Shown: positions 1 through 5,978, counted from the stretch's first letter. The stretch is DNA of 5,978 nt from Candidatus Scatomorpha stercoravium (GCA_018716005.1 DVKN01000014.1:1-5978); one strand, 5' to 3'. Notes: a model not told the origin generated them from the letters alone. Program-made: numbers and translations.

Positions 1-2642
1 TGACCGGATTTTTATCCGCGTCCGGATCGCCGTAGCGCGGGGCGCTGCGATCGACGCTCGGTATCAGGGTGCTGCCTGCGCGGTAAACGCCGCCGTCCCT
101 GTACCACTTCACCGCGCCGCCGCCGAGCATACGGTTCGCGAGCGTGGCGGTGTATTTGCCCGAGCTCTCCCCGCCGATGACGAAGTCGTCGCCCGCCTCT
201 TTTGCGGTGTTTTCATAGACCGCGCAGCCCTCGTGGACATAGACCGTCGTCGAGCCGGTGACGCAGTACCAGAGGCCGCCGCCCTGATTCGCCGTGTTAT
301 TGGTCACGAGGGCGTTGTAGATGTGCATCGTGCTGTAGTTGTCGAAATTGCCCTCGCTGTAGACGCCGCCGCCGTGGTTCCCGGCCGAATTGCCGGTGAT
401 AGAGCCGCCGGAGAGCGTGACGCCGTCGGAGTAAGAGTATACGCCGCCGCCCGAGCCGTTGGCGCGGTTGCCGGAGATGGCGCCGGCAGTCATGTTGAAC
501 TCGGTGTCCTCCCAGCTGCCGCTGCCGTTTTGCACCTTGCCGTCCACGACGGTGACGCCGCCGCCGGAGTAGCCGGTGTTGCCGCTGATTTCGCCGCCGC
601 TCATGTTGAACTCGGCGTTGTTCTCGACATGGACAGCGCCGGAGGCAGTCACATTTCCGCTGTTAACGCCCGTGTTGCCGGTGATATATCCGCCGGTCAT
701 TGTAAAGGACGTGCGTACGTCGCTGTCATAGCCGTAGAGCAGTATGCCCGTGCCGCGGCAGCCCCTGTTGTTGCTGATATAGCCGCCGCTCATTGTGCCG
801 GAGGCGTTATTGTAGAGCAGGACGCCCGGCGTCGAGGCGTATGCGGTGCCGGTGGTCCACTTGTTGCCGCTTATGTAGCCGCCGCTCATCTCGAAGCGCG
901 CGCCGCCGCCGATTTCGACGGTGCCGACGTTCGCGCCGCTTACGGTGTTATTCTGTACGCTGCCGCCCTTAATTATGAACGCCGCGCCCGCGCCGTGCGT
1001 GTCGATAACGCTCGAATTGGCCGCCGGCGTGCCGTCCTGCACGGAGGCATTGCCGGAGAGGGTGACGGTGCCGGCGTTATCTATTATGCTTTCCTTATTA
1101 TAGCGGCCGGAGAGAATGACATTCCCCGTGAACTCGACGCTCGCGCCGCTCTCGACCTTGAACAGGTTCTCAATGCTCGTGGTCGTGGCGGAGGTGCCGA
1201 TTATCTGCCAGTCATCGTCGGCGGTAATGATGACGTTCACGCCCGCCGGGACGGTGACGGGAGCAGAGAGCTTGACGTGCTTCTCAATCTTCACCGTGCC
1301 GCCAGCGTTGACGGCCTGCTGAAGGGTCGGGCCGCCGGTGCTTATAGTATCGCCCACATCGTCGTCGATGGAGACGTGCAGATACACGACGTCTTCGGCC
1401 TTAAAATTGAAGGGAAGCGCATCATCGATGCCGACGATGCCGTCCTTGCTGTTGTTGACCGTCACCTTCTCGAGCGCGACGCTCGCGAGGGCGTTGGTCG
1501 GGAGTTCCTTTACGCCGCTGCCTATATAGAATTCCGTGACATTCGTTCCACTAAACGCGGCCGAGCCTATAGAGGTAACGCTGTCCGGGATTACAACCTT
1601 GCCGGAAATGCTCGAATTGGTAAATGCATAGTTGCCAATGCTTTCGAGCGATTCCCCAAATATAACTCCTTCAATGCCGCAGCTGGAAAATGCCCTTGTC
1701 CCTATCGATACCAGATTGGACAGGTCGAGCACGCCGCTAAGCGACGCACAGTTTCCAAACGCATACATTCCGAGCTCGGTAACGCTGCTGAGATCAACCT
1801 CCGTGAGCTTCTCGCAATATCTAAAAGCGTAGTCTTCTATACTGGTAACATTACTAAGGTCGGGTAGTGTGACCAGATTCTTGCAGTTTTCAAATGCGTT
1901 GTTCTCTATTTTGGTGATTGTTCCCTTTGCCGTTACCGTCGTCAGCGCGGTACATCCTTTGAACATATTAGAAGGGATAACGCTCATGGACGTCGGCAGT
2001 TCAATGCTCTCGAGAGACGTACAACCGGAGAAGTGGCTGACTCCGTTGCTGTTGCTGAATGTCACGCCCTCGGGAAGATTGATATCGGTGAGCGCGGCAG
2101 CGTCGGAAAACGTAGCGTTGCCGGATATGTATTTAAGAGTGCTGGGCAGTACTATGGTTGTCAGTGCTGAGCAGCTATCCACCATACTGCCGGAGGATAT
2201 CTCCTCCACGCCCTCTTCGAAGGTTATCTTCGTCAGCTGCTTCATATACTGCATCAAACCGGCAAAGTTTTTGACGGAGCCGGGGATAGTCAGCTCAGTG
2301 ATATTCGAAAAATACCTGAAGCTGCCTCCTATCGTAGTCAGAGTGTCGGGAAGCGTAAGGCTTGTTACGCTCTTGTTGGTGCTTCCGCTGAAAGAAACAC
2401 TATAGTTGGTGACAGTGTAAGTCTGCCCCTCGTACTCTATAGTGCCGGGAATACTCAGCTCTGTAACCGTTTCCGGTACCTCTATTTTTCTGAGCTTTAC
2501 GCTGTTATCATCAATAATATCAAATACGTAAGTAACGCCGTCTACCTCAACCTCCTGGCTCGCGCGCGGCGGCCGCCATCAGAGCCAGCAGCAGTATCAC
2601 GGCGAGGGCAATTATGCCCGTCCGCATTATGTGTTTCTTCAT
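1..2642 (-). CDS. BspA-like LRR / beta-helix surface protein, frameshifted after the signal peptide, 3' end off window
   Basis: A single minus-strand frame stays open from about 2578 to the left edge (about 858 codons); I checked frame consistency at anchor points along it. The ATG at 2640-2642 has a strong RBS and encodes a classical signal peptide: a KK-containing start, a hydrophobic core IIALAVILLLALM, then alanines. The mature part begins SQEVEVDGVTYVF. From about 2520 to 1465 come LRR_5/BspA-type repeats (for example LPTSMSVIP, MFKGCTALTTV, YAFGNCASL). From about 1345 to 240 follows a right-handed beta-helix-like part, starting with LQQAVNAGGTVKI and containing six SGG-x-I-x-GN repeats. 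Proteins of this build are secreted or cell-surface, often adhesive; a specific ligand cannot be named. No LPXTG or other anchor is visible because the C-terminus lies outside. The signal peptide and mature part are in different frames, so the gene is either mutated, variable, or carries a sequencing error. It has its own promoter and is not in an operon with the tRNA. Confidence 0.8.
389..895 (-). repeat. Six beta-helix repeats, consensus F-x-M-S-G-G-x-I-x-G-N
   Basis: Within the surface protein, eleven-residue motifs occur at 895-863 (FEMSGGYISGN), 799-767 (GTMSGGYISNN), 706-674 (FTMTGGYITGN), 610-578 (FNMSGGEISGN), 499-467 (FNMTAGAISGN) and 421-389 (VTLSGGSITGN). Starts are spaced about 26 to 37 codons apart. 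The SGG-x-I-x-GN pattern is typical of turns in right-handed parallel beta-helices of bacterial surface proteins. The DNA is diverged between copies, so the repetition is at protein level. Confidence 0.85.
2547..2642 (-). other. Out-of-frame signal peptide ORF and frameshift site
   Basis: Reading from the ATG at 2642 gives 31 residues (start MKKHIMRTG, end AAAAREPGG) and then TGA at 2549-2547. The mature protein is read one base further on: the CAG of SQEVEVDG begins at 2557. In that mature frame a TGA lies at 2581-2579 and no ATG, GTG or TTG start follows it until well into the protein. Removing one base from the GC-rich run at about 2561-2570 (GCGCGCG on the minus strand) would restore a continuous protein reading ALMAAAAASQEVEVDG, with a good signal-peptidase site. 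The join is therefore a +1 insertion (or a 2-base deletion) in low-complexity GC sequence, or a base-calling error there. Confidence 0.8.
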
Positions 2643-2650
2643 ACTATTTA

Positions 2651-2658
2651 CTCCTCCC
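2651..2658 (-). promoter_or_regulatory. RBS of the surface-protein gene
   Basis: The minus strand reads GGGAGGAG followed by 8 nt and then ATG (2642-2640). This near-perfect Shine-Dalgarno decides the start codon and shows that the signal peptide belongs to the gene despite the frame break behind it. Confidence 0.85.
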
Positions 2659-2714
2659 ACCGGCCGCGGGGCCGGATTTCCCTGATTTCCGCCCCCTGCG
2701 GGACGTATTATGAG

Positions 2715-2733
2715 TGTACATAACGTGTGTACA
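2715..2733. promoter_or_regulatory. Paired TGTACA palindromes, possible operator
   Basis: Two perfect 6-bp palindromes TGTACA sit at 2715-2720 and 2728-2733, 13 bp apart from start to start and just downstream of the -10 box of the surface-protein promoter. The pair also forms an inverted repeat with a 7-nt spacer (TAACGTG). The position fits a repressor site, but no regulator is identified and the call is inferential. Confidence 0.35.
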
Positions 2734-2741
2734 TTATCATA

Positions 2742-2770
2742 ATTATATCAGCTTAGAATACCAGAGGTAA
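2742..2770 (-). promoter_or_regulatory. Extended -10 promoter for the surface-protein gene
   Basis: The minus strand carries TGATATAAT (2750-2742), an extended -10 with a perfect TATAAT. A weak -35 candidate, TTACCT at 2770-2765, lies 17 bp upstream. Transcription would begin near 2735, giving a leader of roughly 90 nt before the ATG at 2642, and would run through the two TGTACA motifs. Confidence 0.6.
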
Positions 2771-2918
2771 GTAAATATTGGATGCAGTTATCGGCGTATT
2801 ATGTGTCACAACTGGCACTTTCGGGCGAAAAGCGTATATATACCCTCCCTGTAATTAGTGTCCTTCTCTTAGGGACATAATTCACTTTTCGTTTACATAT
2901 TCCCGGTTACAGCCCAAA
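2751..2918. other. Intergenic stretch without a gene, holding a bulged hairpin
   Basis: I find no convincing coding region here on either strand. Visible structure includes the near-palindrome TTTCGGGCGAAA (2819-2830), the palindrome GTATATATAC (2834-2843), and a hairpin at 2853-2882. The hairpin pairs AATTA with TAATT and TGTCC with GGACA across one bulged G, and can extend by two more pairs into the loop. Flanking it, CGAAAAG (2826-2832) and CTTTTCG (2885-2891) can pair as an outer stem. None of this matches an RNA family I recognise. Confidence 0.4.
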
Positions 2919-2953
2919 ACAAAGCCCCCCGCCGCAAAAAAATGCGGCGGGGG
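2915..2953 (-). terminator. Intrinsic terminator of the tRNA-Ala gene
   Basis: A perfect 10-bp GC-rich stem (2926-2935 with 2944-2953) closes an 8-nt loop that is a run of seven T and one A on the minus strand. It is followed on the minus strand by GCTTTGTTTT, an interrupted U-tract. It begins 6 nt past the tRNA CCA end, so it should terminate the tRNA transcript and insulate the surface-protein gene from it. Confidence 0.85.
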
Positions 2954-2959
2954 TGAAGA

Positions 2960-3035
2960 TGGTGGACCTGAAGAGACTCGAACTCTCGACCTCTCGGATG
3001 CGAACCGAACGCTCTCCCAGCTGAGCTACAGGCCC
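2960..3035 (-). tRNA. tRNA-Ala (anticodon CGC)
   Basis: The 76-nt minus-strand sequence folds as a complete cloverleaf. The acceptor stem is GGGCCTG with CAGGTCC, the D-stem GCTC with GAGC, the anticodon stem TTCGG with CCGAG, and the T-arm GAGAG-TTCGAGT-CTCTT; the ACCA end is encoded. The anticodon loop TTCGCAT gives anticodon CGC, which reads the alanine codon GCG. The third acceptor pair is G3:U70, the known identity element for alanyl-tRNA synthetase, and the discriminator base is A73, both supporting alanine. It is a single gene with its own promoter and terminator. GCG is a common alanine codon in the neighbouring GC-rich genes, which fits a dedicated CGC isoacceptor. Confidence 0.96.
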
Positions 3036-3058
3036 GTATTCTTTTTTGGCGCTTGACT

Positions 3059-3086
3059 ATTATACCATAAAATCCGGATTTGTAAA
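3059..3086 (-). promoter_or_regulatory. Promoter of tRNA-Ala
   Basis: The minus strand has TTTACA (3086-3081), a 16-bp spacer and TATAAT (3064-3059), with TGG before the -10 making it an extended -10. The -10 box ends 23 nt before the tRNA 5' end at 3035, implying a leader of about 16 nt. The spacer contains a perfect 10-bp palindrome, AATCCGGATT, at 3071-3080. Confidence 0.8.
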
Positions 3087-3090
3087 GAGC

Positions 3091-3117
3091 AAAATTCCTT
3101 ATTGCGAAAATTCCTTA
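3091..3117. repeat. 11-bp direct repeat in the divergent promoter region
   Basis: AAAATTCCTTA occurs exactly at 3091-3101 and again at 3107-3117, a 16-bp period. The copies flank the -35 box of the SRP RNA promoter; the second lies in its spacer. The repeat may bind a regulator or may be chance in AT-rich DNA. Confidence 0.7.
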
Positions 3118-3130
3118 GTTGAGGTATAAT
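3102..3130 (+). promoter_or_regulatory. Promoter of the SRP RNA (and probably dnaX-ybaB)
   Basis: TTGCGA (3102-3107), a 17-bp spacer and a perfect TATAAT (3125-3130) precede the SRP RNA. A start about 7 nt after the -10 falls at about 3137, which is where the closing helix of the RNA begins. No clear separate promoter is visible for dnaX. Confidence 0.8.
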
Positions 3131-3136
3131 ATCTGA

Positions 3137-3434
3137 GCGGCCCTTTGCAAGGCTGCACCAGTCGGGGAGCCAGCGGTGCCCTGTAACCTGCAATCCGCTA
3201 CAGCAGGGATGGATTCCCAAGTGAGGACAGTGCGATGTGCCGTCTGCCCGCGGTAAGCGGCGTTGACGCTCCGGTCTCGCGCAACGTATTCCCGTGAACC
3301 ATGTCAGGCGGGGAACCGAGCAGCATTAAGCGGGCCCATACGTGTGCCGCGAGGCAGCCGGGGCCGAGCTGGCTGTCGCGGTAACGGGCGTGTCGGCTGT
3401 TCGATCGAGGGTGTGCAGTCTTGCAAAGGGCCGA
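3137..3434 (+). ncRNA. ffs: Signal recognition particle RNA, large Gram-positive type (scRNA)
   Basis: This is the RNA scaffold of the signal recognition particle, which with Ffh targets nascent membrane and secreted proteins. Domain IV is recognisable: GTCAGG (3303-3308), a C-G-G stem closing a GGAA tetraloop (3312-3315), then AGCAG (3319-3323), forming the Ffh-binding internal loop. The 5' part carries Alu-domain features, GGTGCC (3175-3180) and TGTAAC (3182-3187). The ends close in a long helix: CGGCCCTTTGCAA (3138-3150) pairs perfectly with 3421-3433, and 3151-3158 continue with 3413-3420. The length of about 298 nt is somewhat above the roughly 270 nt of the Bacillus scRNA and far above the 4.5S RNA of Proteobacteria. 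Its location directly before dnaX is the usual Bacillota arrangement. Exact ends are inferred from the helix and promoter. Confidence 0.93.
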
Positions 3435-3435
3435 G

Positions 3436-3457
3436 CGCCTTTTCATGCGAAAAGGCG
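3436..3457 (+). terminator. Hairpin after SRP RNA, weak terminator or processing site
   Basis: CGCCTTTTC (3436-3444) pairs perfectly with GAAAAGGCG (3449-3457) around a 4-nt ATGC loop, starting 2 nt after the SRP closing helix. The next bases are TCCCATTATATC rather than a U-run, so termination is likely weak. Read-through into dnaX, with the hairpin protecting the RNA 3' end or guiding processing, is a reasonable inference. Confidence 0.6.
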
Positions 3458-3478
3458 TCCCATTATATCTACGGGGGG

Positions 3479-5206
3479 GTGAGCGCGACGTATCAGGCGC
3501 TGTACCGCAAATACCGCCCGCGGACGTTCGACGACGTCTGGGGCCAGGAGCAGGTGACGGATACCCTGCGGCGTCAGGTCGAGACGGGGCGCGTAAGCCA
3601 CGCCTATCTCTTCGTCGGGACGCGCGGCACGGGCAAGACCACCTGCGCGAAGCTGCTCGCCCGCGCCGTCAACTGCGAGCATCCCGTTAACGGCAGCCCT
3701 TGCAACGAGTGCGCCGCCTGCCGCGCCATCGAGAACGGCACGAATATGGACGTCGTCGAGATAGACGCCGCGAGCAACAACGGCGTCGACAATATCCGCG
3801 CATTGCGCGACGAGGCGGTCTTCTCCCCCGCGAGCGTGAAGATGCGCGTCTACATCGTCGACGAGGTGCATATGCTCTCGGGCCCGGCCTTCAACGCGCT
3901 GCTCAAGATTCTCGAGGAGCCGCCGGAGCACCTCATGTTCATCCTCGCCACCACCGAGCTCAGGAAGGTGCCGGCGACCATACTCTCCCGCTGCCAGCGC
4001 TTCAACTTCCACCGGCTGGACGCGGAGGTCATTTCCCGCCGGCTGAAATACGTCGCGGAGCGGGAAAATATCAAGCTCACGCCCGGCGCGGCCGATATGC
4101 TCGCGCGCCTGGCCGACGGCGGCATGCGCGACGCGCTGAGCCTGCTCGACCAGTGCTCGGGCCGCGAGACGGTCGACGAGGCCGTCGTCCTCGACGCCAC
4201 CGGCGCGGCCGGGGCCCTCAACACCGAGGAGCTGCTCGACGCCGTCGCCGCGCGGGACATCGCTAAGGCCCTCGCCCTCTTCGACCGGCTCTGGCGCGAC
4301 GGCATGGACCCCGCGTCCGTCCTCGGCTCGCTGATGGGCCTCATGCGCGACTCGCTGCTGCTCTCCGTCGCCCCGCGCGGCGCGGCGGCGCTGATATCCG
4401 GCGCGTATTCCCGCGAGGCGCTCGGGCGCTTCGCGCGCGCCTTCACCCGCGAGGAGCTGCTGCGGGATATGGCCGTGCTGCAAAGCGGCGTCAACTCCCT
4501 GCGCGACAGCCCCTCCCCGCGCACGACGGCCGAGCTGGCCCTCGTATCGCTCTGCGACGCCTCCCTCAGCGCCGACAGCGCCTCCCTCTCCGCCCGCCTC
4601 AGCCGCGTGGAAGCGGCCCTCAGCCTCGGCGTGGAGCCCAGGCGTCTGGCGCCGGTAGACATAACTGTTGAAAACCCGGTTGAAAATGTGGAATACCACG
4701 CGCCCGAGCCGGTAAACGCGCCCTCTCCCCCGGCGGAGGAGCCGGTTTATGACGACGCGCCTCCCCCGCCCGGCGACGGCGACGCCCCGCCCTGGGACGA
4801 ACCGGAGCCGCCCGCGCCCTCCCCCGCGCCCGCGCCCGCGACGGAGCCCGCGGCGCATGAAGCGCCCGCGCCGGAGCCGGAGCCGGAGAGGCCCGCCCCG
4901 GCCGGGGACGGCGGCTTCTGGAGCGCCGTGCTGGACAGGGCCGGCGTGTTCCGCGCGCCCTATCCGATGTTCCTGCGCACGCCGGGCAACGCCGACGGCG
5001 TCCTGGATGGCGACACGGCGCTCGTGCGCCTCGCGTCCGGGGTGCTCTATAACGGCCTCTCGACCGGCGAGAACCTCGAGAAGCTGCGCGCGATAGTCCT
5101 CGAAGCCGCGGGACGGCCGGTGAAGCTCTGCGTCGAGCCCCTCGAGAGCGCAGAAAAGCGCAGCCTGGACGAGCTGCGCAGCTTCAAGGAAGTACATTTT
5201 AACTGA
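3479..5206 (+). CDS. dnaX: DNA polymerase III subunit gamma/tau
   Basis: DnaX is the AAA+ ATPase of the clamp loader, which places the sliding clamp on DNA and links polymerases at the replication fork. From the GTG at 3479 the protein has 575 residues and begins VSATYQALYRKYRP, the family's normal N-terminus. Visible motifs are Walker A GTRGTGKT (47-54), zinc-site cysteines 66, 75, 78 and 81, Walker B with DEVH (128-131), sensor 1 LATTE (156-160), the SRC arginine-finger motif (170-172) and sensor 2 GGMRDALS (214-221). The oligomerisation domain III follows to about 390. Then comes a Pro/Ala/Glu-rich linker (about 391-475) and a 100-residue C-terminal domain. The open frame extends upstream to 3263, but that part is SRP RNA. 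The start is unusual: GTG directly follows six G with no properly spaced Shine-Dalgarno. I see no A-rich slippery site of the kind that makes a shorter gamma form. The stop overlaps the ybaB RBS. Confidence 0.96.
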   Translation: MSATYQALYRKYRPRTFDDVWGQEQVTDTLRRQVETGRVSHAYLFVGTRGTGKTTCAKLLARAVNCEHPVNGSPCNECAACRAIENGTNMDVVEIDAASNNGVDNIRALRDEAVFSPASVKMRVYIVDEVHMLSGPAFNALLKILEEPPEHLMFILATTELRKVPATILSRCQRFNFHRLDAEVISRRLKYVAERENIKLTPGAADMLARLADGGMRDALSLLDQCSGRETVDEAVVLDATGAAGALNTEELLDAVAARDIAKALALFDRLWRDGMDPASVLGSLMGLMRDSLLLSVAPRGAAALISGAYSREALGRFARAFTREELLRDMAVLQSGVNSLRDSPSPRTTAELALVSLCDASLSADSASLSARLSRVEAALSLGVEPRRLAPVDITVENPVENVEYHAPEPVNAPSPPAEEPVYDDAPPPPGDGDAPPWDEPEPPAPSPAPAPATEPAAHEAPAPEPEPERPAPAGDGGFWSAVLDRAGVFRAPYPMFLRTPGNADGVLDGDTALVRLASGVLYNGLSTGENLEKLRAIVLEAAGRPVKLCVEPLESAEKRSLDELRSFKEVHFN

Positions 5207-5211
5207 AAGGA
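5205..5211 (+). promoter_or_regulatory. RBS of ybaB overlapping the dnaX stop
   Basis: GAAAGGA shares bases with the dnaX TGA (5204-5206) and lies 10 nt before the ATG at 5222. The arrangement suggests translational coupling of the two genes. Confidence 0.7.
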
Positions 5212-5221
5212 CGTAATACAC

Positions 5222-5569
5222 ATGGCTAAAGGCGGATTCCGTGGCGGATACGGCGGCATGGGCGGCATGAGCCAGGCCAATATGATGAAGCAGGCCCAGA
5301 AGATGCAGGCCGAGCTCGCGAAAATGCAGACCGAGCTCGAGCAGAGCAGCTTCACGGCCACCGCGGGCGGCGGCGCAGTCAAGGCGGTCGTCAACGGCAA
5401 GCACGAGCTCACCGCGCTCGAGATAGACCCCGACGCGGTCGACCCCGAAGACGTCGAGATGCTCCAGGACATGGTCATCGCGGCCGTCAACGAGGCCCTG
5501 CGCAAGGTCGACGAGGCCAGCTCTGCCAATATGAGCAGGCTGACCGGCATGAAGGGCCTGCCCTTCTGA
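5222..5569 (+). CDS. ybaB: YbaB/EbfC family nucleoid-associated protein
   Basis: This 115-residue protein is a small DNA-binding, nucleoid-associated protein of the YbaB/EbfC (YaaK) family, which binds DNA as a dimer. It has the family pattern: an N-terminal helix with MMKQAQKMQAELAKMQTELE (about 21-40), a central sheet with GGGAVKAVVNGKHELTALEID, and a C-terminal helix with MVIAAVNEALRKV. It opens with a Gly-rich stretch (GGFRGGYGGMGG), which is common in Bacillota members of the family. Length is normal. It lies 15 nt after dnaX in the same transcription unit, the standard dnaX-ybaB pairing, and is followed by a terminator. The usual third member, recR, does not follow. Its exact cellular role is not settled. 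Confidence 0.95.
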   Translation: MAKGGFRGGYGGMGGMSQANMMKQAQKMQAELAKMQTELEQSSFTATAGGGAVKAVVNGKHELTALEIDPDAVDPEDVEMLQDMVIAAVNEALRKVDEASSANMSRLTGMKGLPF

Positions 5570-5581
5570 GCAGAATAACGC

Positions 5582-5621
5582 TTTCCCGGGGCGCCCTTAT
5601 TGGACGCCCCGGGAAATTTTT
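5582..5621 (+). terminator. Intrinsic terminator of the SRP RNA-dnaX-ybaB unit
   Basis: A perfect 12-bp stem (TTTCCCGGGGCG at 5582-5593 with 5605-5616) with an 11-nt loop is followed by TTTTT (5617-5621). It sits 12 nt after the ybaB stop. It is strong in the plus direction only, as the other side lacks a U-run. Confidence 0.92.
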
Positions 5622-5635
5622 ACGCTCATACGTAC

Positions 5636-5668
5636 AAAGAAAAGCCCGCAGACTATGGCTACGGGCTT
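5636..5668 (-). terminator. Intrinsic terminator of rplQ
   Basis: On the minus strand AAGCCCG (5668-5662) pairs with CGGGCTT (5648-5642) around a 13-nt loop, then TTCTTT follows. It begins about 10 nt past the rplQ stop and would end the ribosomal-protein transcript, facing the ybaB terminator. Confidence 0.85.
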
Positions 5669-5678
5669 AATTCTTTGA

Positions 5679-5978
5679 TTACACCAGCTCGATAACGGCC
5701 ATCTCGGCGGCATCGCCGCGGCGGGGGCCGGTGCGGGTGACGCGGGTGTAGCCGCCGGTGCGGTCGGCGTACTTCTCGGCGGTCTCGTTAAAGACCTTGT
5801 GAGCCACGTCCTCGCGGGTGATGAAGCTCAGAGCCTGGCGGTAGGACGCCATGTCCTTCTGCTTCCCGAGCGATATCATCTTCTCGGCGAGAGGCTGTAT
5901 CTCCTTCGCGCGGGTATAAGTGGTCTCCATGCGGCCGCGGTCGAGCAGATCCGTGACCTGCTGGCGGAGCATGGCCAT
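5679..5978 (-). CDS. rplQ: 50S ribosomal protein L17, N-terminus off window
   Basis: L17 is a structural protein of the large ribosomal subunit. The 100 codons visible match the family closely: an N-terminal helix MAMLRQQVTDLL, then TRAKEIQPLAEKMISL, FITREDVAHKVFNE, and the conserved C-terminal block RTGGYTRVTRTGPRRGDAAEMAVIEL, ending in V and TAA (5681-5679). The methionine at the right edge is internal: family members normally carry about 15 more residues (ending in a HR-type motif) before it, so the true start lies beyond 5978. In Bacillota rplQ normally follows rpoA as the last gene of the large ribosomal-protein cluster, and the terminator just downstream fits that. It converges on ybaB. 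Confidence 0.96.
   Translation of the reverse strand: MAMLRQQVTDLLDRGRMETTYTRAKEIQPLAEKMISLGKQKDMASYRQALSFITREDVAHKVFNETAEKYADRTGGYTRVTRTGPRRGDAAEMAVIELV

Noticed and set aside
233..1867. Long plus-strand open frame (544 codons) opposite the surface protein
   Set aside because: Its translation is Ala/Val/Arg-rich with no recognisable domain or RBS, while the opposite strand encodes clear LRR and beta-helix repeats. It is a by-product of GC-rich codon use.
2925..2953. Hairpin as a CRISPR-like or transposon end repeat
   Set aside because: It is a single copy placed 6 nt past a tRNA with a loop and U-rich tail typical of a terminator; no second copy or spacer pattern is present.
3026..3446. 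Small minus-strand open frames over the tRNA end, promoters and SRP RNA (3026-3220 and 3198-3446)
   Set aside because: They overlap functional RNAs and promoters, lack an RBS and have no recognisable protein features.
3263..3478. Upstream extension of the dnaX frame
   Set aside because: These codons coincide with the SRP RNA and its hairpin and have no DnaX homology; the family N-terminus (TYQALYRKYRP) begins just after 3479.
4640..4910. Programmed frameshift in dnaX to make a short gamma subunit
   Set aside because: I see no A-rich slippery run or typical heptamer with a downstream hairpin in the region after domain III; the linker is simply Pro/Ala-rich.
3443..5404. Long minus-strand open frame (653 codons) opposite dnaX and ybaB
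   Set aside because: It spans two genes with unmistakable motifs on the other strand; its translation is low-complexity Arg/Gly/Ala without family features.

Overview
The window reads as chromosomal DNA from a GC-rich member of the Bacillota, probably a gut-type Clostridia. The assignment rests on three things seen in the sequence: a long Gram-positive-type SRP RNA with an Alu domain placed directly before dnaX and ybaB/yaaK, sigma-A-like promoters, and a BspA-like leucine-rich-repeat surface protein. Species-level assignment is not possible from this window.

Layout. Positions 1-2642 (minus strand) hold a large secreted or surface protein. It has a signal peptide, then LRR_5/BspA-type repeats, then a right-handed beta-helix region with six 11-residue SGG-x-I-x-GN repeats; its 3' end lies beyond the left edge. 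Its signal peptide is out of frame with the rest by one base, so the gene as written is frameshifted. Positions 2643-2959 are an AT-richer intergenic stretch holding this gene's RBS, an extended -10 promoter, a pair of TGTACA palindromes, an unexplained bulged hairpin and the terminator of the next gene. Positions 2960-3035 (minus) are a tRNA-Ala(CGC) with encoded CCA and a G3:U70 pair.

About 100 bp of back-to-back promoters separate the tRNA from the rightward unit: SRP RNA (about 3137-3434), dnaX (3479-5206) and ybaB/yaaK (5222-5569), ended by a strong intrinsic terminator. Converging from the right is rplQ (ribosomal protein L17, 5679 to beyond the right edge, minus) with its own terminator.

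How it fits together. The right half is housekeeping: protein targeting (SRP RNA), the replication clamp loader (DnaX), a nucleoid-associated protein (YbaB) and a ribosomal protein. recR, which often follows ybaB, is not present here because the unit ends in a terminator. The left half is accessory surface-protein sequence. I see no new defence, mobile or CRISPR-like system. The points most worth checking are the signal-peptide frameshift, the odd dnaX start just after the SRP RNA hairpin, and the repeat structure in the divergent promoter region.
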